Position numbers and translations under genes: made by a program. Positions 32,668 through 41,926 of a DNA stretch of 64,000 bases are shown in pieces. Under the pieces are notes generated by a model that made no database searches, was not told where the DNA came from, and was given only the letters and a program-made list of their open reading frames with translations. How positions within the stretch are numbered: the first letter of the stretch is position 1; the number at the start of each line of letters is the position of its first letter. Location of the stretch: NCBI GenBank assembly GCA_020349025.1, contig CP070763.1, forward strand, positions 3,006,106-3,070,105, written 5' to 3'. This stretch comes from Candidatus Latescibacterota bacterium. Its GTDB lineage: Bacteria; Krumholzibacteriota; Krumholzibacteriia; G020349025.

Positions 32668-35600
32668 ATGCGCGCACACTTCGGAATCGTCGCAATTGCA
32701 CTCCTGGCGCTGGTCGCCGCGCTCTGGCAGGCGCTCGTCCCCGTGCAGCCGCTGCCGATGTGGCTGCGCGCTCTCCTCCTGGCCGTTTTGGCGCTGGCGC
32801 TGCTGTTGAGCTTGCGCCGTTGGCGCTCCGACCCGGCGCCCGTCGTCTTCCTCCTTTGGGTGGGGTTGCTCGGCGCGGCGCTGGCGCATCCACTCGTCGG
32901 GCGCATCGCAGCGGAGGAGGCGTGGCTCGAGCGCGAGGAAGCGCGCATTCGCGCCTACGTCGAACGCGTGCGCGCACGTTTCCTCGCCGTCGAGACGTTT
33001 GCGCGCGAGATCGGGGAGCGGGGCATCGCGCTCGCGGCGCAGGCGGACACGGCCGGGACGACGCTCGAGGCGCGCCTGCAGCGCTTCGCCGAGCTCGAAG
33101 AGATCCTGGTCGACGCGAAACCGCGGACGCCGCGCGAGATCGTCGCCCCGGCCGGCATCCAGCTCTTCGATGCGAGCAATGCGCTTCTGGCGTGGGCCGG
33201 AGACGTCCACGCCATGGAGACGAAGACCCGGCTGTCGACGTTCGGAGGCGCGGACGCGACGCTCTACTTCCGGCGCGCGGGTGTCGTCACCCTGCTGACC
33301 TGGGACGGCACCGCGGGTCCCGATTCGTTGCCGGGGGCGCGTGTCGTCGTGGATCTCCCGGTGGCGGAACGCTCCGGTCTGCGCAACCGCCTGCTCCGCA
33401 CCTGGAGCCTCGACGAGAGGCTGTCTGGCGATGCCATCCAGGTGGACCTCCTGTACGACGCGCAGTTCGTTCCCACCTATTTGACGCAGGGGGACATCGA
33501 GCTCCTCGGAGATGCATCCCGCGGCTTGCAGGCGGAGTTCCTGATCCGCTCCGAGGGGGGGCGGGCCCGTGTTCTGGGGCGGCTCACGGGCGCGCCCTAC
33601 GACGACCACGTGGCCGCCGTCGCGCAGCAGCAACAGCGAGCGCGCGCCTGGCTCGCCCTGGCTGCCGCCGTCGTGGGAGTAGGGTACCTCCTCAAGCTGG
33701 GCTCTGGTGCTCGCTTGCGGCTTTGGCCGCTGGCGGCGATCGCAGCGCTCTGGTCGCTGCGCGGGCTCCTCGCCTGGCTCGATCTGCCGCGCGGAACGCT
33801 CGCGGGGCCGCGCATTTTCGACCCGGCCTTCTTTGCGCTCGACGGCTTCGCGGGGTTGCTGCGTTCCCCGTTCGATCTGCTGCTGTCGGCGCTGACGCTT
33901 CTGGCAACGGCCGCGATTCTCTTCGCCGACAGCGTCGCGCGCGCGACGCGCGCGCACGCGGCGACCTCGCAGGCCTCACGCTGGTGGGGTGGAGCGCGTG
34001 TGTTGGTCGCGGCCGCGTGCGTCTACATCATCTCGCTTCTCTCTCTGCGCTTCGTCGGCCACGTCGTCGCCAACGCCACACCGGCGCTCCTCGGACCGGA
34101 TCTCGATCTCACCGCCCCGGTCGTGCTCTGCATTCACGCCGCAATCCTGGTCGCCGTGTCATCGCTCCTCGTTCTCACGGTTCTCCTGGTGTCGAGACTG
34201 GTGCAACGCCACGTCTCCAGCTGGTTGCTGCTGCTGGTCGGGATCCTCGTCGCTCTGGGGTTGTGGCAGCAGACGTCGCTCATCGTGGGGCTGGTCGGAG
34301 TCGCCATTCTCTTCGGGGGTGCACGCCTACGCGCGTTGCTCGTCGACGAACGCTTCACCAGCTTCGGTCTCGCGACCTTCACCTTGGTGGCCCTCACCGC
34401 CACGCTCACCAACGAAGCGATCCATCGTGAGTACTTCCGCGCCCGTCAGGAGTCGGTTCTGGAGCGGGCCGCACGCGTCCATCTCATGGTGGATGAAGTG
34501 CGCCCCTTCCTGCTCGAGAGCATCCTCGAGGATCTGCGCGAGGACTCGTCGCTGCAGCGCCGCATCGCCTCCTCCAGCCTCTCCGAACAGAGCGCGCTGG
34601 CGTTCGAGATCTGGGCCGGCAGCATGCTGAGTCGCTCCGGGTGGAGCTGTCAGGTGCGGGTCTACGGGGAGTTCGGGCGGCTGACGAGCGAGTTCTCCAT
34701 GGGGATGCCGTACGAACGCGACACGCCGACCCGCGAGCTGCAGGAGCGCGCGCGCTTGCAGGGAGCCCGCGTCGAGCAGACGGAGGTGGAAGCGACACCG
34801 GTGGGACGCGTGCGCCTCTACCGCGGCGCCATTCCGGTGCGCACGGGCCCGTCGTCGCGCGTTCGCGGCACCATCGTCATCGACCTTCCCTTCGCGCACG
34901 AGAGCCTGCATCTGGCCGCCAACCCGCGCGCGCCGACTCCCGAGCTGCTGCGTACCGTACGCGCCGAGCCGCTCGGCACTCGTGCCGGACACTCCCAACG
35001 CGACCTGCTCGCGTGGCTGGATTCGGGGTTCGTGAGCGAGTCCTCCACGCCCTACCTCGAAGTGGGACAGCCGCTGCGAGAGGCAAGCCCCACGACCGGG
35101 GTGTGGCAGCCGTTGCGTCTCTTGAACGGCACCTATCTGGTGACCTCGATCAACGTGGGCGATCGCGTTCTGCTTGCGGGCTTCCAGCTCCTCAAACCGC
35201 TGGACCGACTTCTCGAATGGACCCAGGTTGCCGCCTTCGACTTTGCGCTGACGCTGGGGCTCCTGCTTCTCTTCGTGGCGCTGGGGCGCGTGCGCGCGCT
35301 GCGCACTCTGCCGTTGCTCTTCGTTCCGAAGCGCATCGGCTTCCAGCAGAAGCTGATGGGCGCATTCCTCGTCGTCGCACTGGTCCCGAGCATGTTGCTG
35401 TCGCTGGCGACGCGAGACGTCATGCGTGATCGCAGCACGAGCCGCAACCGCGACGCGGCGCTCGCCAAGGCGCGTTCGGCGGAGGCGGCGCTCTCCGACC
35501 TCGTCCGGCGCGAGGTGCAGACGGTGCGCGAGAGTGAATACCTGCGCGGCGTCCTGCGCCAGGAGGAGGCACCCCCGGTGCGCGACATCGGCCACCTGGA

Positions 35601-37452
35601 GTTCAGTCAGATCATGGTGTTCCACGGCGACGGACGTCTCATCCTCGACGAAACGCTCAGCGATCTCTCCGACGAGGAGGCGCGCAAGTTCGTCACCGAG
35701 GCCCCACGCAAGGTCTTCGCGTCGCGCGACGACAGCGGCAACCTCAACCTCGGGGCGCTGGAGCCGGTCTGGTTCTCGGCGCAGGAGGGTTTGAGCGAGA
35801 CCGCCCCGGACGCGCGTCTCTACTACCTCTACTACCGCCGCCGCGTCACCGACGGACTCCTGCGCGACCTGGCGCCAATCCTCAACACCGACATCTCCGG
35901 CTTCCTCGGGCCGCGCCTGATGGTGTCGAGCCAGAAGAGCCTGGCGACGGCGGGGCTTCTGCCGTCGCTTGCGCCCCCCGAGGCCTTCACGCACGTGCAG
36001 CTGCGCAACAACCGTTACGCCGTCGTCGAGGAGCGCGCGGGACCGCAACGCTACTTCGCCGGCTACCTCCCGCTGGAGGATCGCTTCGGCACTCGCATCG
36101 GCACGCTCGCCGTGTCGCAGCTGCTGCACCCGGACGAGTTCGCGGTGGAGGTGGAGCGCACGCGCACCATCGTGGTCGGGCTGTCGACGTTCATGTTCGT
36201 GCTCACGCTCATCCTGGGCGTGGTGTTCGCAGCTCGCATCTTCGATCCGGTGCGCAACCTGATCGAGGGCACGCGCCGCATCGCCGGAGGGCAGCTCGGC
36301 TTCCGTCTGCGTGCCCGAGGCGGTGACGAGATCGGCGAGCTGGAGCGTTCTTTCAACGACATGGCGGAGCGCCTGCAGGTCGCGCGTGTGGCGCTGGAGC
36401 AGCGTCGGCGCTATCTCGAGGCGGTTCTCGGCAACATCGCATCCGGCGTGGTCACGACCGACGTCCACGGGCGCATCACCGCGGCCAACGCAGCCGCACG
36501 TCGCATCCTGCACCGCGCCGAGGGCAGCCTCGAAGATCGCACCTGCCGGGAGCTGGCGGTGCAGTCGGAGGACAGCGGCACGCGCACCTTCTGGACTCAG
36601 ATCGGCGAATCGCCGGAGGGTGAGTTCTTCGAGATCACCATGCTGCGCGATGCCGAACGCCTGACCGTGCGTGTGATCGTCACCGACCTGCGAGCCTCCG
36701 ACCAGGGGATCGCCGAATCGCTCGGACGCGTCGCCATCTTCGAGGACGTCACCGAGCTCATCCGCTCGAAGAAGCTCGCCGCCTGGGCCGAGATGGCACG
36801 CCAGGTGGCGCACGAGATCAAGAACCCGCTGACGCCGCTGAAGGCCTCGGCGCAGTTCATGGACCAGGCGTATCGCGACCAGAGCGACAAGTTCCCGCAG
36901 ATCTTCAGCGAAGGGATGCGGACGATCGTGCAGCAGGTCGACGTGTTGCAGCGCATCGCCAGCGAGTTCTCCGGCTTCGGGCGCGTGCAGAAACTGGAGC
37001 CGAGGCCGCTCGATCTGGGTGCGCTGCTGCGCCGCATCACCGGGCCCTACCGACACATGCAGGGGCTGCAGCTGCGGCTGGCGAACGGCGACGGCGGCGA
37101 CTTTCCGGGCGACGGTGTGCGCGTCCTCGGCGACGAGGAGGGCTTGCGCAAGGTGTTCAGCAACATCTTCGAAAACGCGCGCGAGGCGATGGGCGGCTCT
37201 GGACGCATCACCCTCGGCGTCGTGCCGCGCGCGGGTGGGCAGGTCGAGGTGTGCGTGACCGATGAGGGAGCTGGCCTCGCTCCCGAGGCGCACGAACGCC
37301 TCTTCGAGCCCTACTTCTCCACCAAGTCCACCGGCACCGGTCTCGGCCTCGCCATCTCTCGCAGCATCCTCGAGGAGCTGGGGGGCTCGATCACGCTGGC
37401 CAACCGCGAGGAGGGCGGCGCCGAGGTGCGCGTGACCCTGGTGGCCTGCTGA
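32668..37452 (+). CDS. Very large NtrY-like sensor histidine kinase
   Basis: A 1594-residue membrane histidine kinase, about twice the usual NtrY length. The N-terminal ~560 residues alternate helices and extracytoplasmic loops (two helices at the start, a cluster at ~330-560). A second extracytoplasmic part (about 590-840) is followed by helices near 850 and 895, a third sensory part and a last helix near 1165-1190. A HAMP-type linker (RNLIEGTRRIAGGQLGFRLR), a PAS domain (YLEAVLGNIASGVVTTDVHG), the H-box RQVAHEIKNPLTPLK (His1382) and an HATPase domain (NIFENAREAMGG, DEGAGLA, GTGLGLAIS) complete it. The order TM-HAMP-PAS-HisKA-HATPase is NtrY-type. No response regulator is adjacent. An envelope operon follows, hinting at envelope sensing. 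Confidence 0.85.
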   Translation: MRAHFGIVAIALLALVAALWQALVPVQPLPMWLRALLLAVLALALLLSLRRWRSDPAPVVFLLWVGLLGAALAHPLVGRIAAEEAWLEREEARIRAYVERVRARFLAVETFAREIGERGIALAAQADTAGTTLEARLQRFAELEEILVDAKPRTPREIVAPAGIQLFDASNALLAWAGDVHAMETKTRLSTFGGADATLYFRRAGVVTLLTWDGTAGPDSLPGARVVVDLPVAERSGLRNRLLRTWSLDERLSGDAIQVDLLYDAQFVPTYLTQGDIELLGDASRGLQAEFLIRSEGGRARVLGRLTGAPYDDHVAAVAQQQQRARAWLALAAAVVGVGYLLKLGSGARLRLWPLAAIAALWSLRGLLAWLDLPRGTLAGPRIFDPAFFALDGFAGLLRSPFDLLLSALTLLATAAILFADSVARATRAHAATSQASRWWGGARVLVAAACVYIISLLSLRFVGHVVANATPALLGPDLDLTAPVVLCIHAAILVAVSSLLVLTVLLVSRLVQRHVSSWLLLLVGILVALGLWQQTSLIVGLVGVAILFGGARLRALLVDERFTSFGLATFTLVALTATLTNEAIHREYFRARQESVLERAARVHLMVDEVRPFLLESILEDLREDSSLQRRIASSSLSEQSALAFEIWAGSMLSRSGWSCQVRVYGEFGRLTSEFSMGMPYERDTPTRELQERARLQGARVEQTEVEATPVGRVRLYRGAIPVRTGPSSRVRGTIVIDLPFAHESLHLAANPRAPTPELLRTVRAEPLGTRAGHSQRDLLAWLDSGFVSESSTPYLEVGQPLREASPTTGVWQPLRLLNGTYLVTSINVGDRVLLAGFQLLKPLDRLLEWTQVAAFDFALTLGLLLLFVALGRVRALRTLPLLFVPKRIGFQQKLMGAFLVVALVPSMLLSLATRDVMRDRSTSRNRDAALAKARSAEAALSDLVRREVQTVRESEYLRGVLRQEEAPPVRDIGHLEFSQIMVFHGDGRLILDETLSDLSDEEARKFVTEAPRKVFASRDDSGNLNLGALEPVWFSAQEGLSETAPDARLYYLYYRRRVTDGLLRDLAPILNTDISGFLGPRLMVSSQKSLATAGLLPSLAPPEAFTHVQLRNNRYAVVEERAGPQRYFAGYLPLEDRFGTRIGTLAVSQLLHPDEFAVEVERTRTIVVGLSTFMFVLTLILGVVFAARIFDPVRNLIEGTRRIAGGQLGFRLRARGGDEIGELERSFNDMAERLQVARVALEQRRRYLEAVLGNIASGVVTTDVHGRITAANAAARRILHRAEGSLEDRTCRELAVQSEDSGTRTFWTQIGESPEGEFFEITMLRDAERLTVRVIVTDLRASDQGIAESLGRVAIFEDVTELIRSKKLAAWAEMARQVAHEIKNPLTPLKASAQFMDQAYRDQSDKFPQIFSEGMRTIVQQVDVLQRIASEFSGFGRVQKLEPRPLDLGALLRRITGPYRHMQGLQLRLANGDGGDFPGDGVRVLGDEEGLRKVFSNIFENAREAMGGSGRITLGVVPRAGGQVEVCVTDEGAGLAPEAHERLFEPYFSTKSTGTGLGLAISRSILEELGGSITLANREEGGAEVRVTLVAC

Positions 37453-37496
37453 GCCCAGCGTGGGCGCAATTTATGCTCGAAACCCCCGACGGACGT

Positions 37497-37502
37497 TATA
37501 AT
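37497..37502 (+). promoter_or_regulatory. TATAAT hexamer upstream of the DUF4159 operon
   Basis: An exact TATAAT about 90 bp before 37593, in the 140-bp gap after the histidine kinase gene. No acceptable -35 is at 16-18 bp, so this is only a weak promoter candidate. Confidence 0.25.
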
Positions 37503-37592
37503 TGCGCAGTGATGCGCCCGCCGCGGCCCGGGAACACCTGCGCCGGAGCCGCGTACCACACCTAGAGTCGCCGGCCCGCCTGGAAGGGACCC

Positions 37593-38345
37593 ATGGAAGC
37601 TCGCCGCGACCGCCCCACACGGTGTGGGGTCTCTGCCCTATTCTCCGCCGCGCTCGGAGTCCGAGCGCGGCTGCGTCTGCGTGCGCTCGCGGGCGCCCTC
37701 GGGGTGATCCTGGCGCTTGCGACCGCGGCCGTCGCCGAGGACCCCACACGCGAATCGGCCATCCACATCGGCCGCCTGCACTACGACGGCGGCGGCGACT
37801 GGTACTCGAACCCCAGCTCCATGCCCAACTGGATGCGGGTCTTCCAGCAACGCACCGGCATCGTGACGCACCACGAGGAGGTGGTCGTGCGTCCGGGCGA
37901 CGACGCCATGTACCGCTACCCGATCGTCTACATGAATGGCCACGGGACCGTGAACTTCTCCGACGAGGAAGCCCGATTCCTGCGCGAATGGATGCTGAAC
38001 GGGGGTTTCCTGTGGGCCGACGACAATTACGGCATGGATCGCTCGTTCCGGCGTGAGGTGAAGAAGATCTTCCCCGACCGGGAGCTGGTGGAGCTGCCCA
38101 ACGACCACGAAATCTACACCTGCTTCTACACGCTTCCCGGCCTGCCGAAGGTGCACGAGCACGACAAGAAGCCGCCGCAGAGCCTGGTCGTCACCGATCG
38201 TGGCCGCATCGTGCTGCTGTACACGTACGAATCCGACATCGGAGACGGCCTCGAGGACCCCGACGTGCACAGGGATCCACCCGAGAGGCGCGAAGCGGCC
38301 ATGCGCATGGCCATCAACGTTTTGTACTACGCGCTCACCCATTGA
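37593..38345 (+). CDS. DUF4159 domain protein, exported
   Basis: A 250-residue protein with a basic head and a signal-type hydrophobic stretch (LAGALGVILALATAAVAED). The DUF4159 body follows: IHIGRLHYDGGGDWYSNPSS, PIVYMNGHGTVNFSDEEARF, LREWMLNGGFLWADDNYG and SFRREVKKIFP. The fold is thought to resemble class I glutamine amidotransferase-like Rossmann domains without catalytic residues. DUF4159 proteins occur in Bacteroidetes, Planctomycetes and relatives, often in clusters with DUF4175 and large envelope proteins. Here DUF4175 follows after 62 bases. Function unknown; first gene of a four-gene operon ending at 45232. Confidence 0.8.
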   Translation: MEARRDRPTRCGVSALFSAALGVRARLRLRALAGALGVILALATAAVAEDPTRESAIHIGRLHYDGGGDWYSNPSSMPNWMRVFQQRTGIVTHHEEVVVRPGDDAMYRYPIVYMNGHGTVNFSDEEARFLREWMLNGGFLWADDNYGMDRSFRREVKKIFPDRELVELPNDHEIYTCFYTLPGLPKVHEHDKKPPQSLVVTDRGRIVLLYTYESDIGDGLEDPDVHRDPPERREAAMRMAINVLYYALTH

Positions 38346-38407
38346 TTGACGGTGGACGCGCTATGTTCGGCTCGAGAGCGCCAGGTCGACGACCCGAGGA
38401 GAGATCG

Positions 38408-41400
38408 ATGGCTGCAGAAGACTCGACACAGAGGCTCGAGAAGCGTGGCAAACTCCTGATCTCGCTCCTGCGCCGAAGCAAACGCGAGCATCAGCGCAAC
38501 ATCATCGTCTGGGGCGGATTGCGCCTGCTGTCGACGGTCGCGCTCGGGGCTCTCGTTCTCCTGCTCGTCTCGCTCCTGGCCCCGATCCTGCCGCGGCCGC
38601 TGGGCCTGGCCCTGGCAGCGGTCGCCTGGGTGGGGATCGCCTGGCTCGTGTGGACCTGCTGGTTGCGGCCGCTGCGCGCCGTGCCCAACCTGTCGGTCTT
38701 CTCGCGCCTGGTCGAGGAGCGCCGCGACTTCCGGGACATGCTGCGCGCGGCGTTGGAGTTCAGCGAGCGTGGGACTCCCTCGGGCGGCTCGGCGGACCTC
38801 GCAGCCACCACCGTCGATCGCGCCTACGACGAGGCGCGCAAGCTCGACCTCACGTCGCTCTTCCAGTTCCCCAGTAAGCGGCGCGATGCAGCGATCCTGT
38901 TCGGCACGGCAAGCGTCTTCGTTCTGCTGGCGCTTCTGGTTCCAGCAGCGCCACAGCGCCTCGTGCAGGGCTTGGCGTTTGCGTATCCCTCTCCCGCGTC
39001 GATCGTTTACGGCGATCTCGAGGTTGCCGACGGCAACTTCGATGTGCTGGCGGGAGAGGATGTCGTGGTGCGCGTTCTCGACCACGGACCGCTGGCTCCG
39101 GAGATGCTCCTGCGCTTCAACGACACCGGCGATCTCTGGAAGATGCGACGCCTCGAGCCGCGCGGCGCGGCGGCGCCGTGGGTCTACGAGTTCCGTTTCG
39201 AGAACATCCGCGATCACACGTCGTACCGGTTCGAGAGCGGCAAGCGCCACACGGAAGATTTCCGCATCACGGTGGTGCAGCGTCCCATCGTCCATCGCTT
39301 CAGCTTGAAGCTCGTGCCGCCCGAGTACACGCGCCGTGAGCCGATGCTCCTCGAAGAGGGGCGCGGCGACGCCATCGCGCTCTTCGGGACGCGGATCGAG
39401 ATCGAGGGAACGGCCTCGAACGCGCTGGTGGATGGCTACGTCGTCCCGGAGAAGGACGAGGCCGCCAAACGCACGCTCGAGCAACCGCAGCAGCTGCAGG
39501 TGGAGGGCAGCCGTTTCAGCACCGCGTTCACGCTGCGCAGCGACCTGCGCTACCACTTCGAGGTGACGGATCGGCTCGGGCACACGAACGCGGATCCGGT
39601 GACCTATCAGATCAGCGTCATCGAGGACAGCCCCCCCTACGTGGAGCTGCGCGAGCCGCAGGGGGACGCGACGATCCCGAAGTCACTCGAAGTCCCGCTC
39701 GTCATCTACGCCTCCGACGATTTCGGTGTGTCGCGCATGACGGTCGTCTACAAGCACGAGCGCGACGGAGAGGACCTCGGCAACCCGGAGCGTCGCGCCA
39801 ACATGCAGCTGCATGGCAAGACGGCGGTCGATCCCGAGGGCAAGCCGCTCGGGCGTGAGCCCGCACCCGAGCTGATCAAGACCTTCCGCTGGAACCTCAA
39901 GGAGATCGGGCTCTACCCGGGCGACTACGTCTCCTTCTACATCGAGGTGGAGGACAACGACGAGTTCTCCGGCCACAAGACCGCGCGCACCCCGACGTAC
40001 CGTTTGCGCCTGCCGACGCTCGGCGAGCTCTACGCCGAGATCCAGGATCGTGACGACCACCGCATGGCGGAGCTCGACGAGGTGCTGGAGAAGGGCGAGG
40101 AGGTGCGCGAGAAGTTCGAGAAACTGGCGCGCGAGCTCAAGAAGCACCCGGAGATGGATTGGAAGAAAGAAGAGGAGGTCCAGCGCGCCCTCGAGAAGCA
40201 GCGCGAGCTGGCCGAGAAAGTGAGCGAGATCGCGGAAGAGCTGCAGCGCGAGGTCGAGAAGATGGAGGAGCAGCAGCTCGTCAGCTCCGAGATCGCCGAG
40301 AAGATGGAGGAGATCCGCAAGCTGATGGAGCAGGTGGAGGACGAGGCACTGCGCGAGTACATGGAGCGCCTGCAGGAGGCGATGAAGCAGATCTCTCCCG
40401 AAGAGATGCAACGCGCCATGGAGAAGATGGAGCTCACGCAGGAGGAGTTCCTGAAGCGACTCGAGCGCACCAAGGCCCTGCTCGAGCAGCTGAAACGCGA
40501 GCAGGAGCTCGACGCGCTCGTCGAGCGCGCGGCCGAGCTGCTGGAGAGGCAGGAGGATCTCACCGATCGCACGCTCGAGCTCCAGGGGGAGATGGAGCAG
40601 GAGCAAGCGGAAGCGGGCGACGAGGAGCAGGAGGGGGAGGGGGAGAAACGCGAAGGGCAGGAGGAGCCGAGCAAGGAGTCGCAAGAGGAGTCGGAGCGCC
40701 TCGGCAACGAGCAGGAGCAGCTGTCGAAGGAGATGGAGCAGCTGCAGGAGGAGCTGGCGGAGCTGACGCAGCAGATGCAGGAGGCGAAGCGGCCGGAGCT
40801 CGACGACGTCAACGAGAGCATGCAGCAGCAGCAGCCGTCGGAGCCGATGGAAGAGGCTGCGGAGCAGCTGCAACAGATGCAACCACAGGATGCCCAGCAG
40901 AGCCAGCAGGAAGCGGAGCGTCGCCTGCGCGCGCTGTACGAGGAGCTGATGAACGCCCAGATGGCGATGTCGCAGAACATGGACGCCGAGGTCGCGCAGG
41001 CGCTGCAGGAGGCCGCGCGGCAGTCGCTCGACGTCTCCTTCCGCCAGGAGCACCTGACGCGCAAGGCGGCTCCGGTGGGCGACTACGAGCGCACCGGCGA
41101 CCTGGCGCGCTCGCAGCAGGCGCTGCGCTCCGCGACCGGCAACGTCGTGCAGGGGCTCGACGACCTCGGCCAGAAGTCGATGCAGGTTCCGGAGCACATC
41201 GCGGCGCTCCTGGGGCAATCGATCCTCAAGATGGAAGAGGCGATCGACGCCTACGAGAAGGGCAACGCGCTCGCGGGTCGCATCCACGGCCAGGATGCCT
41301 ACGCCGATCTGAACCGCGTCGTCATCGAGCTCAATCGCTCTTCCAAAGCGTGCCAGAGCGGTGGCGGCGGCATGTCGTCGCGCCAGCGCATGGACCAGAT

Positions 41401-41926
41401 GACGCAGCGGCAGGAATCACTGAACGACGCCACGCGCCAGTTCCATCAGCGTCTGCCCAACCCGCAGCAGATGTCGCCGGAGGAGCGCGAGGCGATGGCG
41501 CGACTCCTCGGTGAGCAACGCGCGATCCAGCAGGAGTTGCAGGACATCGAGCGCCAGGCACGCGAGCAGCGCGACCTGCTCGGACGCATGGACAAGATGC
41601 TCGAGGAGATGAAGGAAGTCGTCGAGGACATGGAGAGCGAGGCACTCAGCGACGAGACGATGCGGGTGCAGGAACGCATCCTGTCGCGCATGCTGCAGGC
41701 GCGCCGATCGCTGCACAAGCGCGACTACAACAAGCAACGCGAGAGCCGTACGGCCGAGGAGCTCTTCAGTGAGGGGGGCGGCCCACTCGACGAGGACGAC
41801 CAGCTCTCCAAGCTGCGGCGCGACATCCTGCGTGCGCTGGAGTCCGGGACCCCGGAGGAGTACCAGGAGCTGGTGAGGCTCTACTTCCGCGCCATCGCCG
41901 AGGCTGAAGAGAAGGAGGTCCCGTGA
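38408..41926 (+). CDS. DUF4175-type membrane protein with long Glu/Gln coiled coil
   Basis: An 1172-residue protein. Two helices at about 39-58 and 66-83 and a third near 161-180 anchor it. A large extracytoplasmic beta-rich part (about 190-545) contains VELREPQGDATIPKSLEV and an Ig-like VSFYIEVEDNDEFSG. From about 550 to 920 it is almost entirely charged, Glu/Gln/Arg-rich heptads (repeated EEMQRAMEKMELTQEE-like units), a coiled coil some hundreds of residues long. The C-terminal ~250 residues are again helical, with RMDQMTQRQESLNDA and LLGEQRAIQQELQ. Architecture and neighbours match DUF4175. GAGGAGAG precedes the ATG. The stop overlaps the TPR gene by four bases. Probably a structural or gating scaffold across the periplasm. 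Confidence 0.8.
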   Translation: MAAEDSTQRLEKRGKLLISLLRRSKREHQRNIIVWGGLRLLSTVALGALVLLLVSLLAPILPRPLGLALAAVAWVGIAWLVWTCWLRPLRAVPNLSVFSRLVEERRDFRDMLRAALEFSERGTPSGGSADLAATTVDRAYDEARKLDLTSLFQFPSKRRDAAILFGTASVFVLLALLVPAAPQRLVQGLAFAYPSPASIVYGDLEVADGNFDVLAGEDVVVRVLDHGPLAPEMLLRFNDTGDLWKMRRLEPRGAAAPWVYEFRFENIRDHTSYRFESGKRHTEDFRITVVQRPIVHRFSLKLVPPEYTRREPMLLEEGRGDAIALFGTRIEIEGTASNALVDGYVVPEKDEAAKRTLEQPQQLQVEGSRFSTAFTLRSDLRYHFEVTDRLGHTNADPVTYQISVIEDSPPYVELREPQGDATIPKSLEVPLVIYASDDFGVSRMTVVYKHERDGEDLGNPERRANMQLHGKTAVDPEGKPLGREPAPELIKTFRWNLKEIGLYPGDYVSFYIEVEDNDEFSGHKTARTPTYRLRLPTLGELYAEIQDRDDHRMAELDEVLEKGEEVREKFEKLARELKKHPEMDWKKEEEVQRALEKQRELAEKVSEIAEELQREVEKMEEQQLVSSEIAEKMEEIRKLMEQVEDEALREYMERLQEAMKQISPEEMQRAMEKMELTQEEFLKRLERTKALLEQLKREQELDALVERAAELLERQEDLTDRTLELQGEMEQEQAEAGDEEQEGEGEKREGQEEPSKESQEESERLGNEQEQLSKEMEQLQEELAELTQQMQEAKRPELDDVNESMQQQQPSEPMEEAAEQLQQMQPQDAQQSQQEAERRLRALYEELMNAQMAMSQNMDAEVAQALQEAARQSLDVSFRQEHLTRKAAPVGDYERTGDLARSQQALRSATGNVVQGLDDLGQKSMQVPEHIAALLGQSILKMEEAIDAYEKGNALAGRIHGQDAYADLNRVVIELNRSSKACQSGGGGMSSRQRMDQMTQRQESLNDATRQFHQRLPNPQQMSPEEREAMARLLGEQRAIQQELQDIERQAREQRDLLGRMDKMLEEMKEVVEDMESEALSDETMRVQERILSRMLQARRSLHKRDYNKQRESRTAEELFSEGGGPLDEDDQLSKLRRDILRALESGTPEEYQELVRLYFRAIAEAEEKEVP

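Noticed and set aside
34327..37293. Minus-strand open frame of 988 codons
   Set aside because: Antisense to the histidine kinase, whose H-box and ATPase motifs are clear on the plus strand.
39683..41287. Minus-strand Leu-rich open frame of 534 codons
   Set aside because: It is the reverse of the Glu/Gln coiled coil in the DUF4175 protein; GAG and CAG codons read backwards give CTC and CTG (Leu).
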